NCBI RefSeq assembly: GCF_035917975.1
Contig: NZ_CP109130.1
Location: forward strand, 1,488,001-1,552,000
Direction of reading: 5' to 3'
DNA length: 64,000 nt
Origin: Streptosporangium sp. NBC_01756
GTDB lineage: Bacteria; Actinomycetota; Actinomycetes; Streptosporangiales; Streptosporangiaceae
Part shown: in pieces, positions 1-7,127 of the stretch
Numbering within the stretch: position 1 is the stretch's first letter
How the letters are laid out: every line of letters starts with the position of its first letter
The notes under the pieces: model-generated
What the model was told of the DNA's origin: nothing
The model's input: only the letters and a program-made list of their open reading frames with translations
The model's database searches: none
Position numbers and translations under genes: made by a program

Positions 1-109
1 TCCGGATGATGAGATCTTTCATCAGCGGGAACGCCGACCCCCAGGCGGCGCTGACGAACATCAGAAGCACTACTCCCACGAGGGGTCGGGGAGTGGAGAC
101 CACTGCCAT
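1..109 (-). CDS. EamA/DMT-family transporter, N-terminal fragment cut by the window edge
   Basis: Only the first 36 codons are visible, starting at an ATG at 107-109 on the minus strand and running off the left edge. An in-frame TGA lies 15 codons upstream, so the start is well bounded. The peptide begins with a short polar leader and then a hydrophobic first helix ending in the sequence SAAWGSAFPLMKDLI. The WGSAFPLMKDL pattern at the end of helix 1 is characteristic of the EamA (drug/metabolite transporter) family, ten-helix inner-membrane exporters of metabolites or amino acids. Substrate cannot be deduced. It is divergent from the LacI-type regulator at 503-1516, and the palindromes between them could control both genes. 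Confidence 0.75.
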   Translation of the reverse strand, partial: MAVVSTPRPLVGVVLLMFVSAAWGSAFPLMKDLIIR

Positions 110-355
110 GACGGCAGGATTGCATCACTGCGAGCTACGCCATGGTCACGGTACGGATCGGGAGTGGCCTGAATACAACGTTGAGGGAAGGAGTTCACAC
201 CGGCCGGGAGAGCCGCCCTTCCCCCTCCAGTCGGGCGGGATCGGAGATCCGGAGACACCCAGGGTCATCGAACCTCCCGCCCGCCGGAACGTGCACCGGA
301 ACGCTCACCGGGGTCGCCGGCCCCGGCGCCCGGGCGGGACAACGGACACGGCCAT

Positions 356-368
356 TTGAAAGTTTCAA
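356..368. promoter_or_regulatory. LacI-type operator palindrome (distal site)
   Basis: The sequence TTGAAAGTTTCAA is a perfect 13-bp palindrome around a central G. It shares the GAAAGTTTC core with the promoter-proximal palindrome at 476-488. Palindromes of the CGAAANTTTCG kind are known LacI-family operators upstream of Streptomyces polysaccharide-degradation genes; assignment to the adjacent regulator is inference. Confidence 0.55.
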
Positions 369-464
369 TCTAGTTCCGAATATTGTGCAATCACAAAAAT
401 AAGTAAGGTAGTCGTAACACGTCGGCAGACCATGGGCTTCATGGACGTGACCCCGCCCCCTCTA

Positions 465-495
465 TGACCGAACCTCCGAAAGTTTCGGTTATACT
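465..495 (+). promoter_or_regulatory. LacI gene promoter with overlapping operator CCGAAAGTTTCGG
   Basis: A TATACT -10 hexamer at 490-495 lies 7 bases before the ATG at 503, which predicts a leaderless or nearly leaderless transcript; no Shine-Dalgarno sequence is visible. The perfect 13-bp palindrome CCGAAAGTTTCGG occupies 476-488 between the -10 and a weak -35 (TGACCG, 465-470). A repressor bound there would block its own promoter, so autoregulation is likely. Confidence 0.6.
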
Positions 496-502
496 CCGTC
501 GC

Positions 503-1516
503 ATGCCAGCGAAGAGGCGGGTGACGATCGCCCTGATAGCCGAAGAAGCCGGGGTCTCGGTCCCCACGGTGTCCAAGGTCATCAACGGTCGCCCCGAGGT
601 CGCCCCGAGCACCCGCCGGCGGGTGGAGCACCTGCTCCACAAACACGGCTACCAGCGGCGCGTCAGCCAGAGCGAAGGGCCGGTGGGCCTGGTCGATCTG
701 GTCTTCGCCGAGATCGAGAGCCCATGGGCCATGGAGATCGTCCGAGGCGCCGAGACCGCCGCCCGCGAGGCCGACGCCAGCATCGTGATCTCCGTGCTGC
801 ACACGCACGCCGGGCCCGGCCGCGACTGGCTGGAGCGCATCGCGGCCCGGCGCACCGACGGGGTGGTCGTCGTGGCGTCGAAGCTCTCCGGCGCGCTGCA
901 GGGCCAGCTCAACGCACGCTCGATGCCCTTCGTCGTCGTCGACCCGGAGGGCGAGCCCGCCCCGCACGTCGCCTCGGTGGGCGCGACCAACTGGAACGGC
1001 GGCCTGTCGGCCACCCGCCATCTCCTGGAGCTCGGACACCGCAGGATCGGGATGATCGGCGGCCCGGCCGACATGCTGTGCAGCCGGGCCAGGATCGACG
1101 GCTACCGGGCGGCGCTGGAGACCGCGGGCGTCGCCGTCGACCCCGAGCTGGTCCGCCACGGCGACTTCCTGGTCGACTCCGGCCGTGACCAGGGCCACGC
1201 GCTGCTCTCCCTCGACGCCCCGCCCACCGCCATCTTCGCCGGCAGCGACCTGCAGGCGTTCGGTGTGTTCGAGGCCGCCCGCCAGCGCGGCCTGCGCGTC
1301 CCGGAAGACCTCAGCGTGGTCGGCTTCGACGACCTGCCCCTGGCACGCTCGGCGTGGCCGCCCCTGACGACCGTCCGCCAGCCGCTCCAGGACATGGCCA
1401 CCCTCGCCACCCGGATGGTCCTGGCGATCGGCCGGGGCGACTCCGCCCAGACCCGGCGCGTCGAGCTCGCCACCGACCTCGTCGTCCGCGAAAGCACGGC
1501 ACCGCCCCGCGGCTGA
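503..1516 (+). CDS. LacI-family transcriptional regulator
   Basis: 337-aa repressor of normal family length. Residues 5-55 form the LacI helix-turn-helix and hinge (VTIALIAEEAGVSVPTVSKV, then NGRPEVAPSTRRRV); residues 60-335 are a periplasmic-binding-protein-like sugar domain with the typical ILGLPEDLSVVGFDD-like region (VPEDLSVVGFDDLP). An upstream in-frame ATG at 464 would run through the operator and -10 box, so the ATG at 503, directly behind the -10 box, is preferred. The neighbour to the left is a divergent transporter fragment. Function: sugar- or metabolite-responsive repressor, probably of itself and of the transporter. It could also influence the nearby NRPS locus, but the operators found there are of a different type. 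Effector unknown. Confidence 0.88.
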   Translation: MPAKRRVTIALIAEEAGVSVPTVSKVINGRPEVAPSTRRRVEHLLHKHGYQRRVSQSEGPVGLVDLVFAEIESPWAMEIVRGAETAAREADASIVISVLHTHAGPGRDWLERIAARRTDGVVVVASKLSGALQGQLNARSMPFVVVDPEGEPAPHVASVGATNWNGGLSATRHLLELGHRRIGMIGGPADMLCSRARIDGYRAALETAGVAVDPELVRHGDFLVDSGRDQGHALLSLDAPPTAIFAGSDLQAFGVFEAARQRGLRVPEDLSVVGFDDLPLARSAWPPLTTVRQPLQDMATLATRMVLAIGRGDSAQTRRVELATDLVVRESTAPPRG

Positions 1517-1586
1517 CCGTCCTTATCGACACCGTGACCGGCGCCGGTGGTAACACCGGCCCGCCGCCCCCGACGGACCGGCGGTC

Positions 1587-2549
1587 CTACACCTTGCGAC
1601 GTAGCGTGCGGTGGACGGCCACCCCGCCGAACACGAGCGACAGGGCGGTCAGGACGGCGGCGTCGGTCCACTGGAACCGCCAGAACCGCGTGGGCGGGTG
1701 GTGGTAGACGACGAACCGGTAGCCCTTGCCGAACAGGCAGTTCTCGTACGTCTTCTGGTTCCGGTCGCTCCGCCCGACGTCCACCCTGCGGGGGCAGATC
1801 CCCGCGGGCGGGCTCATGACCTCCTTCCCGACGGGGTCCAGCCAGGCGCTGCCGGTCAATCTGGCGTCGGAGTCCTCCAGCACGGTCGTGCCGGAGAGCA
1901 CGGCCCGCGCCGGTTCGGCGTAGTGATCGCTGAGGCTGAACAGGGTGAACATCGTCACCGCGATCCCGGCGACGACCAGCGCCATCGCCGGCAGGGTCCG
2001 CCGGAACAGCACTCCCGCCAGGGTGCCCAGGGCGAAGGCGTACAGCCACCACGCGGCCGGGGCCACGCCGACCATGTTGAACACGCCGATGTTGCCGAAC
2101 GCCGAGTCGATCCCGCTGCGGAAGATCGGCCGCCACAGGCTGACCATCAACGAGAGCGCCAGCCCTCCGGTGACCACCGCGCCACCGAGTACGGCGAGCT
2201 TGACCGCCAGCCAGCGGCCGGTGGAGACGGACTGCGTCCAGGCCAGCCGGTGAGTGCCGCGTTCGTACTCCCGGCCGAGCAGGGGCGCGCCCCAGAACGC
2301 CCCGATCAGCGCGGGGGCGACCAGGGGCAGCCAGCCGAAGATCGTGTAGATCGCGTCGTACCGCTCGCCCAGTGCCACCTCCAGTTCCCCGCAGGCCGGT
2401 GCGGGTCCGGGACAGCCCGGCGGCGCGTGGTCGGCGATGTAGACCACGGCCTCCACCGCCGACCCGAGGAGGAGCAGGCCGAGCGCGACCAGCATCCCGG
2501 CGGTGACGAGGATCTGCGCCCGGTGCTGGCGCCAGGTCAGCCAGATCAT
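1587..2549 (-). CDS. ABC-2 type permease of a YtrABC-like operon
   Basis: 320-aa integral membrane protein starting MIWLTWRQHRAQI, with about six hydrophobic helices (residues 14-35, 70-95, 130-155, 180-205, 212-235, 290-310) and an extracytoplasmic loop near residues 235-285 containing cysteines. The N-terminal pattern and size match the permeases that accompany GntR/YtrA-type regulators. Its ATG overlaps the TGA of the ATPase gene (ATGA, 2546-2549), so it is translationally coupled to it. It would form a transporter with the ATPase; such systems respond to cell-envelope antibiotics in other Gram-positive bacteria, but the substrate here is unknown. It ends 70 bp from the convergent LacI gene. 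Confidence 0.85.
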   Translation of the reverse strand: MIWLTWRQHRAQILVTAGMLVALGLLLLGSAVEAVVYIADHAPPGCPGPAPACGELEVALGERYDAIYTIFGWLPLVAPALIGAFWGAPLLGREYERGTHRLAWTQSVSTGRWLAVKLAVLGGAVVTGGLALSLMVSLWRPIFRSGIDSAFGNIGVFNMVGVAPAAWWLYAFALGTLAGVLFRRTLPAMALVVAGIAVTMFTLFSLSDHYAEPARAVLSGTTVLEDSDARLTGSAWLDPVGKEVMSPPAGICPRRVDVGRSDRNQKTYENCLFGKGYRFVVYHHPPTRFWRFQWTDAAVLTALSLVFGGVAVHRTLRRKV

Positions 2550-3400
2550 CTCCGCACCCCCGCAGGTCTCGGCAGCGCGGCCGACTCCGGGCTGCGCAGG
2601 TATGCCATCACCAGTTCCTCCAGATCGACCTGGTGTGCGTTCCATCGGGGATCGAGCACCGGCGTGTCCCTGACCAGCAGGCTGGCCTGCCTGCCGGTAC
2701 GGCTTGCGGCGACCACCTGCGCCCGCGCCGCCATCCCGTCGGCCAGTTCGGCGGGGCCGGACAGCATGAGGTGGCCCGCGAGCAGGTCGTCGATGTCGCC
2801 GCTCACCTGCACGCGGCCGCCGTTCAGCACGACCAGCCAGTCGCAGGTGTCCCGTATGTCGGTGACGACGTGCGAGGAGAGCAGCACCGTCATCTCCCCG
2901 CCGGCGACCTCGGCCATGATCGACCGCATGACGTCGTGGCGGGCCAGCGGGTCGAGGTTGGCCAGCGGCTCGTCCAGCACGAGCAGATCGGGACGCTTGG
3001 CCAGGGCGAGAGTGAGGGCGACCTGGGCCTGCTGTCCGCCGGAGAGCCCGGTGACCTTGCGGTCGAGCGGGATGCCCAGCTCGGTCAGCCTGCTCCGCGC
3101 GGCCGAGTCGTCCCACCCGGGGTTCAGCCGGCGTCCGAAGGTCAGCATCTCGGTGACCGTGAACCCGTCGTACAACGGCTTGTCCTGGGCCACGAAGGCG
3201 ACCTCGCCGCTGACCCTGATCGAGCCCCCGGTGGGGGTCTGCAGTCCGACGATCTCGTGGAGGAGCGTGGTCTTCCCGGCGCCGTTGGGTCCGACCAGGG
3301 CGGCGACCCGTCCGGCCGGGATGGACAGCGAGCAGTCGCGCAGTGCCCAGGTGCGCCGGTAGCGGACGCTCAGGCCGGTCACCTCAAGAGCGGCGTTCAC
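2546..3400 (-). CDS. ABC transporter ATP-binding protein (YtrB-like)
   Basis: 284-aa ATPase with Walker A GPNGAGKTT (about residue 35), signature LSGGQQAQ (about 135), Walker B LLVLDEP (about 155) and the switch histidine in SSHVV. Starts at a GTG (3398-3400) whose bases overlap the TGA of the regulator gene (GTGA), and ends in an ATGA overlap with the permease. This tight chaining GntR-ATPase-permease is the YtrABC-type arrangement. Cytoplasmic, coupling ATP hydrolysis to the downstream permease. The C-terminal 80 residues are the variable accessory region found in drug-exporter-type ATPases. Confidence 0.9.
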   Translation of the reverse strand: MNAALEVTGLSVRYRRTWALRDCSLSIPAGRVAALVGPNGAGKTTLLHEIVGLQTPTGGSIRVSGEVAFVAQDKPLYDGFTVTEMLTFGRRLNPGWDDSAARSRLTELGIPLDRKVTGLSGGQQAQVALTLALAKRPDLLVLDEPLANLDPLARHDVMRSIMAEVAGGEMTVLLSSHVVTDIRDTCDWLVVLNGGRVQVSGDIDDLLAGHLMLSGPAELADGMAARAQVVAASRTGRQASLLVRDTPVLDPRWNAHQVDLEELVMAYLRSPESAALPRPAGVRR

Positions 3401-3789
3401 GCTATGCCCTCCCGAAACGAGTCGGTCACCGCCACGTCGAACAGCGCCTCGATGTCCTCCTGGTCGAGCCCGGCGCCGCGAGCCTGCCGTACCCACTGGG
3501 CCAGGCTCCGCCGCAGCACGGTGTGGTCGGCCAGCGTGGCGCCCCCGACGGAACGCTGGACGAAGGTGCCCAGCCCCGGTTTCCCCTCGACCAGCCCCTC
3601 GCGCTCCAGCTCCCGGTAGGCCTTGAGCACGGTGTTGGGATTGATCGCCAGCTCGCCGACCACCTCCCGCGCGGTGGGCAGTTTGTCGCCCGGCCGCAGC
3701 GTGCCCAGCCGGAGTGCCTGCTTGACCTGGTGAACGAGCTGGAGGTACGTCGACACCCCCGATCTGCGGTCCAGATGGAATTCGATCAC
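3397..3789 (-). CDS. GntR-family regulator, YtrA subfamily
   Basis: 130-aa protein with a winged HTH in residues 10-75 (LQLVHQVKQALRLGTLRPGD, then TAREVVGELAINPNTVLKAY) and a short C-terminal helical tail, the size and layout of YtrA-subfamily GntR repressors, which lack a large effector domain. First gene of the three-gene operon with the ABC ATPase and permease. A perfect 15-bp inverted repeat lies 7 bp upstream of the start codon, very likely its own operator, so autorepression relieved by envelope stress is the probable mode. The ATG at 3787-3789 is followed directly by the conserved IEFHLDRRSGVSTYLQL start of the family. Confidence 0.9.
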   Translation of the reverse strand: MIEFHLDRRSGVSTYLQLVHQVKQALRLGTLRPGDKLPTAREVVGELAINPNTVLKAYRELEREGLVEGKPGLGTFVQRSVGGATLADHTVLRRSLAQWVRQARGAGLDQEDIEALFDVAVTDSFREGIA

Positions 3790-3795
3790 GCGATA

Positions 3796-3831
3796 AACAC
3801 CCTTTCACTAATCAAGTAGTGAAAGGGTGTT
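3796..3831. promoter_or_regulatory. 15-bp inverted repeat: YtrA-type operator, possibly also a terminator
   Basis: AACACCCTTTCACTA and its exact reverse complement are separated by the 6-base spacer ATCAAG. The repeat sits between the stop of the last NRPS gene (3867) and the start of the GntR gene (3789), both on the minus strand. YtrA-family repressors bind such repeats near their own promoters. The same repeat in RNA would form a strong hairpin 36 bases after the NRPS stop codon, so it may also terminate the NRPS transcript. Confidence 0.7.
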
Positions 3832-3866
3832 GCACGGGACCTCTCCCCGTCAACTCGGCCCCGCGC

Positions 3867-6800
3867 TCAGGAGGAGTCGGTACCGGCGAGCAGGTTCATC
3901 GCCTCCTCGTCGGTCATGCCGGCCAACTCCTTGATCAGCAGGTCCTCCACCGCCTCGGCGAGGGCCGCGACCGTGCTCTGGGCGAAGATCGTCCGGATCG
4001 GGACCTCGACCGCGGTGGCCCGCCGGATGCGGGCGGCCACCCGGGTCGCCAGCAGGGAGTGGCCACCCAGGGCGAAGAAGTCGTCGAAGATCCCGTACGG
4101 ACCGGTGCCGAGCAGCTCGTCCCAGATCCCCGCCACCAGCCGCTCCGCGTCCGTGCGCGGGAGGACCCGGTCGGCCGCCGGGGTGAGCGCCGGCTCGGGG
4201 AGCGCGGCCCGGTCGACCTTGCCCCCGGTGGTGAGAGGCAGCGCGTCCAGGTGGACCCAGGCGGTCGGCACGAGCTGGCGCGGGAGCGTCCGCTCCAGGT
4301 GGGCGCGGAGGTCGGCGGGGTCGGCGGCGCCGGTGACGTAGGCGAGGAGCTCCTCCCCCCGCCCCATGACGAAGGCCTGACCCACCCCGGGATGGGCGAG
4401 CAGGCGGCTCTCCACCTCGCCGGGCTCGATCCGGAAACCCCTGATCTTGAGCTGGCCGTCCGACCGGCCCAGGAACTCCAGCTGCCCGTCGGCCCGCCAC
4501 CGCGCCCGGTCCCCGGTCCGGTAGCGGCGCGCTCCCGGCATGCCGGTCGGATCCGGGACGAAGGCCGCCGCGGTGAGGGCGGGCCTGCCGAGATAGCCGC
4601 GGGCCACCCCGGCCCCACCGATGACGAGTTCGCCGGAGGCACCCGGCGGGAGGGGCTCTCCGCGGGCGTCGAGCACGTGGACCGTGGTCGCGCCGATCGG
4701 GCGGCCGATCGGCGGACGCCGCAGGGCCGTCTCCGCACCGAGGTCGGCCGCGGTGGCGATCACCGCGGCCTCGGTCGGGCCGTAGGTGTTGACGAGCCGG
4801 ACGCCGTCGCCGAACCGCTCGCGCCAGCGCTCGACCGCGGTGGCCGAGACCTGCTCGCCGCCGAGGATCACCAGGCGGAGCGAGGGGGGCCAGGCAATCT
4901 CCTCCAGCTCCTCGACCAGCGAGTGCCAGTAGGCGGTCGGCAGGTCGAGGACGGTGATCCGCTCACCCGGGGGCGAGACGAGCAGGTCGGGCAGGGTCGC
5001 CGCGCCGTCGGGGAGCAGCACCAGCGTCGCCCCGGCCGCCAGCGCGGGGAAGACCTCCTCGACGTGGGCGTCGAAGCTGAGCGAGGCGAACTGGACGACG
5101 TGGTCGGCCGCGGTCAGGCCGTAGTCCGCGCACATCCACCGGACCCGCGCGGCGACGGCGCCGTGCTCGACCACCACGCCCTTGGGCGTGCCGGTGGAGC
5201 CGGAGGTGGTGATGACGTAGGCGGCGTCCAGCGGCGACCCGCTCCGCACGGCGCCTCCGATCCCGGGACGGCCGGACCCCGCGCCGATGACCGTACGGGC
5301 CGCCGGGAGGTCACCGGCCTCCGCGTGGCCGACGGCCGTGGAGCCCGTCGGCCCGGTATCGGTGACCGTACGGTCCACCAAGAGGTCATCGGTCTCCACC
5401 GGGTCGACGGCCGGGTCGACGGCCGTCAGGCCCTCGGGAAGGACCCGCCGGGTGATCACGTGGACGGCCGAGCCGTCCGCCATCGAGAAGGCCAGCCGCC
5501 CGTCTGGGACGTCCGGGTCGAACGGCAGGTAGGCGGCACCGGCCCGCCACACGGCGAGCAGCGCGACGATCGCCTCGACCGAGCGGGGCAGGCAGACACC
5601 GACGACGTCGCCGGGGCCCACTCCGCCGGCTCGTAGCGCACCGGCGAGCGCGCCCGCCCGGGCGAGGAGGTCGCGGTAGGTGACCGTCTCCGCGCCGCAG
5701 ACCACCGCGACGGCCTCGGGCGCCCGCCGTACGGCCCGGTCGATCAGCTCCGGGACCGTCTCCGCGTCCGTCCCGGAGGCCGGCGCCGGGACCGTCTCCG
5801 CGTCGGCCCCGGAGACCGGTGCCGGGACCGGAGCCGGTCCGGCGGCGAGGGCGCGGATGTCGGCCAGGTCGGCCCCGGTCCAGATGGGCAGGGCCGAGAT
5901 CGGGGTGCCCGGGGTGTCCGAGACGGACTCCAGCAGCCGCGCGAACCGGTCGGTGAGACGGCCGACCGCCTCGCCCTCGAACAGGCCCGTGTCGTACAGG
6001 AAGGACAAGGTGAGCCCGTTCCCGTCCGACCACGCCTCGACGAGCAGGTCCACCTTGACCTGGCGGAACTCCGCGTCGACGACGGTGACGGTCAGCCCGC
6101 CGAACGGCCGCCGTGCACCGGTGTCCTGGTTGTGCAGGATGAGCATGGACGGCAGCAGCGAGTCGGCGGGGTGGCTGAGCTTCTCGAAGGGGACGGCGGA
6201 GTTGCCCAGCGCGCCCAGGACCTCGACCCTGGTGCGGGCGATCAGATCGGTGAACGACGGGTCGCCGCGCAGGTCCCCGCGCAGGATCACCGTCTGGGCC
6301 GTGTATCCGACCATCGGCTCCAGCTCGACCCGGTCCCGGCCCGCGACGACGCTGCCGACCAGGACGTCCTCCTGCCCGGTGTGCCGGAACAGCAGGGTCT
6401 GGTAGGCCGCCGTCAGCACGGCGAACAGGGTGGTGCGCTGCTCCCCGGCCAGCCGTTGCAGTTTCCGGGCCGTCGCGGGCGGCAGCACCACGTTGTGGTA
6501 CCCGCCCCGGCCGCTCGCCCCGCCGGAGTGCCGGAACGGCAGCTCGGGCACCGGCGGATCGGCGAGCTTCTCCGTCCAGTACGGCACGGCCCGCTCGGCC
6601 CGGCGGCGCTGCCACCGCCCGTAGTCCCCGGCCTGGACGGGCAGCGGGCGGAGCCGGGGTTCGACGCCGTCCAGGCGGGCGGTGTAGCAGTCGGCGAGAT
6701 CGTCGAGGATGACGTTGAGCGACCACCCGTCCGCGACGATGTGGTGCATCGTGAGGCAGAGCACGTGCTCGTCGTCGGCGATCCGGAGCACCGCGACCCG

Positions 6801-7127
6801 CACGGGTGGCCCGTCCGCCAGGCCGAACGGCGCGTTGACCCGCTCGGTCACCAGCCGTTCGGCCTCCTCGCGGCCGCGCGGGCTCAGCCATTCGATCCCG
6901 GGGGTGCCGGGCTCCACCACCGCCCAGGGCACGCCCTCCTCCTCGGTGAACCTGGTGCGCAGGCTCTCGTGGCGGGTCAGGACGTCGGTGAGCGCCCCGG
7001 TGAGAGCGGCCCGGTCGAGCGGTCCGCGCAGGGCCCGGACGAGATACATGGTGTAGGAGGCGTTGTCCGGGTCGAGGCGCTGCAGGAGCCAGAGCCGCTC
7101 CTGCGCCGGAGACAGGGGCGCCCTCAT
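3867..7127 (-). CDS. Nonribosomal peptide synthetase, C-A-T module (Lys-like code)
   Basis: 1086-aa module. Condensation domain (1-430) with active-site HHIVADG; adenylation domain (about 450-940) with TSGSTGTPKG, NTYGPTEA and the catalytic Lys in GGKVD; carrier domain with FFALGGHSLL, phosphopantetheine Ser1024. Read against GrsA numbering, specificity residues are D-A-E-D-I-G-T-V-I, resembling codes reported for Lys or other basic residues. Two repeats SGxDAETVP occur in the C-A linker, and a Gly/Thr-rich insert precedes core A3. The ATG overlaps the stop of the upstream A-T gene (ATGA, 7124-7127). Last gene of the NRPS operon. No TE, so the peptide must pass to another protein. Confidence 0.93.
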   Translation of the reverse strand: MRAPLSPAQERLWLLQRLDPDNASYTMYLVRALRGPLDRAALTGALTDVLTRHESLRTRFTEEEGVPWAVVEPGTPGIEWLSPRGREEAERLVTERVNAPFGLADGPPVRVAVLRIADDEHVLCLTMHHIVADGWSLNVILDDLADCYTARLDGVEPRLRPLPVQAGDYGRWQRRRAERAVPYWTEKLADPPVPELPFRHSGGASGRGGYHNVVLPPATARKLQRLAGEQRTTLFAVLTAAYQTLLFRHTGQEDVLVGSVVAGRDRVELEPMVGYTAQTVILRGDLRGDPSFTDLIARTRVEVLGALGNSAVPFEKLSHPADSLLPSMLILHNQDTGARRPFGGLTVTVVDAEFRQVKVDLLVEAWSDGNGLTLSFLYDTGLFEGEAVGRLTDRFARLLESVSDTPGTPISALPIWTGADLADIRALAAGPAPVPAPVSGADAETVPAPASGTDAETVPELIDRAVRRAPEAVAVVCGAETVTYRDLLARAGALAGALRAGGVGPGDVVGVCLPRSVEAIVALLAVWRAGAAYLPFDPDVPDGRLAFSMADGSAVHVITRRVLPEGLTAVDPAVDPVETDDLLVDRTVTDTGPTGSTAVGHAEAGDLPAARTVIGAGSGRPGIGGAVRSGSPLDAAYVITTSGSTGTPKGVVVEHGAVAARVRWMCADYGLTAADHVVQFASLSFDAHVEEVFPALAAGATLVLLPDGAATLPDLLVSPPGERITVLDLPTAYWHSLVEELEEIAWPPSLRLVILGGEQVSATAVERWRERFGDGVRLVNTYGPTEAAVIATAADLGAETALRRPPIGRPIGATTVHVLDARGEPLPPGASGELVIGGAGVARGYLGRPALTAAAFVPDPTGMPGARRYRTGDRARWRADGQLEFLGRSDGQLKIRGFRIEPGEVESRLLAHPGVGQAFVMGRGEELLAYVTGAADPADLRAHLERTLPRQLVPTAWVHLDALPLTTGGKVDRAALPEPALTPAADRVLPRTDAERLVAGIWDELLGTGPYGIFDDFFALGGHSLLATRVAARIRRATAVEVPIRTIFAQSTVAALAEAVEDLLIKELAGMTDEEAMNLLAGTDSS

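Larger units (their letters stand above)
110..502. other. Divergent intergenic region between EamA transporter and LacI regulator
   Basis: This 393-bp stretch holds no convincing gene. It contains two 13-bp perfect palindromes sharing the core GAAAGTTTC, centred at 362 and 482, 120 bp apart. The second overlaps the LacI gene promoter. The remainder (110-355) is GC-rich without a recognisable ORF, although short open frames cross it on both strands. Confidence 0.6.
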
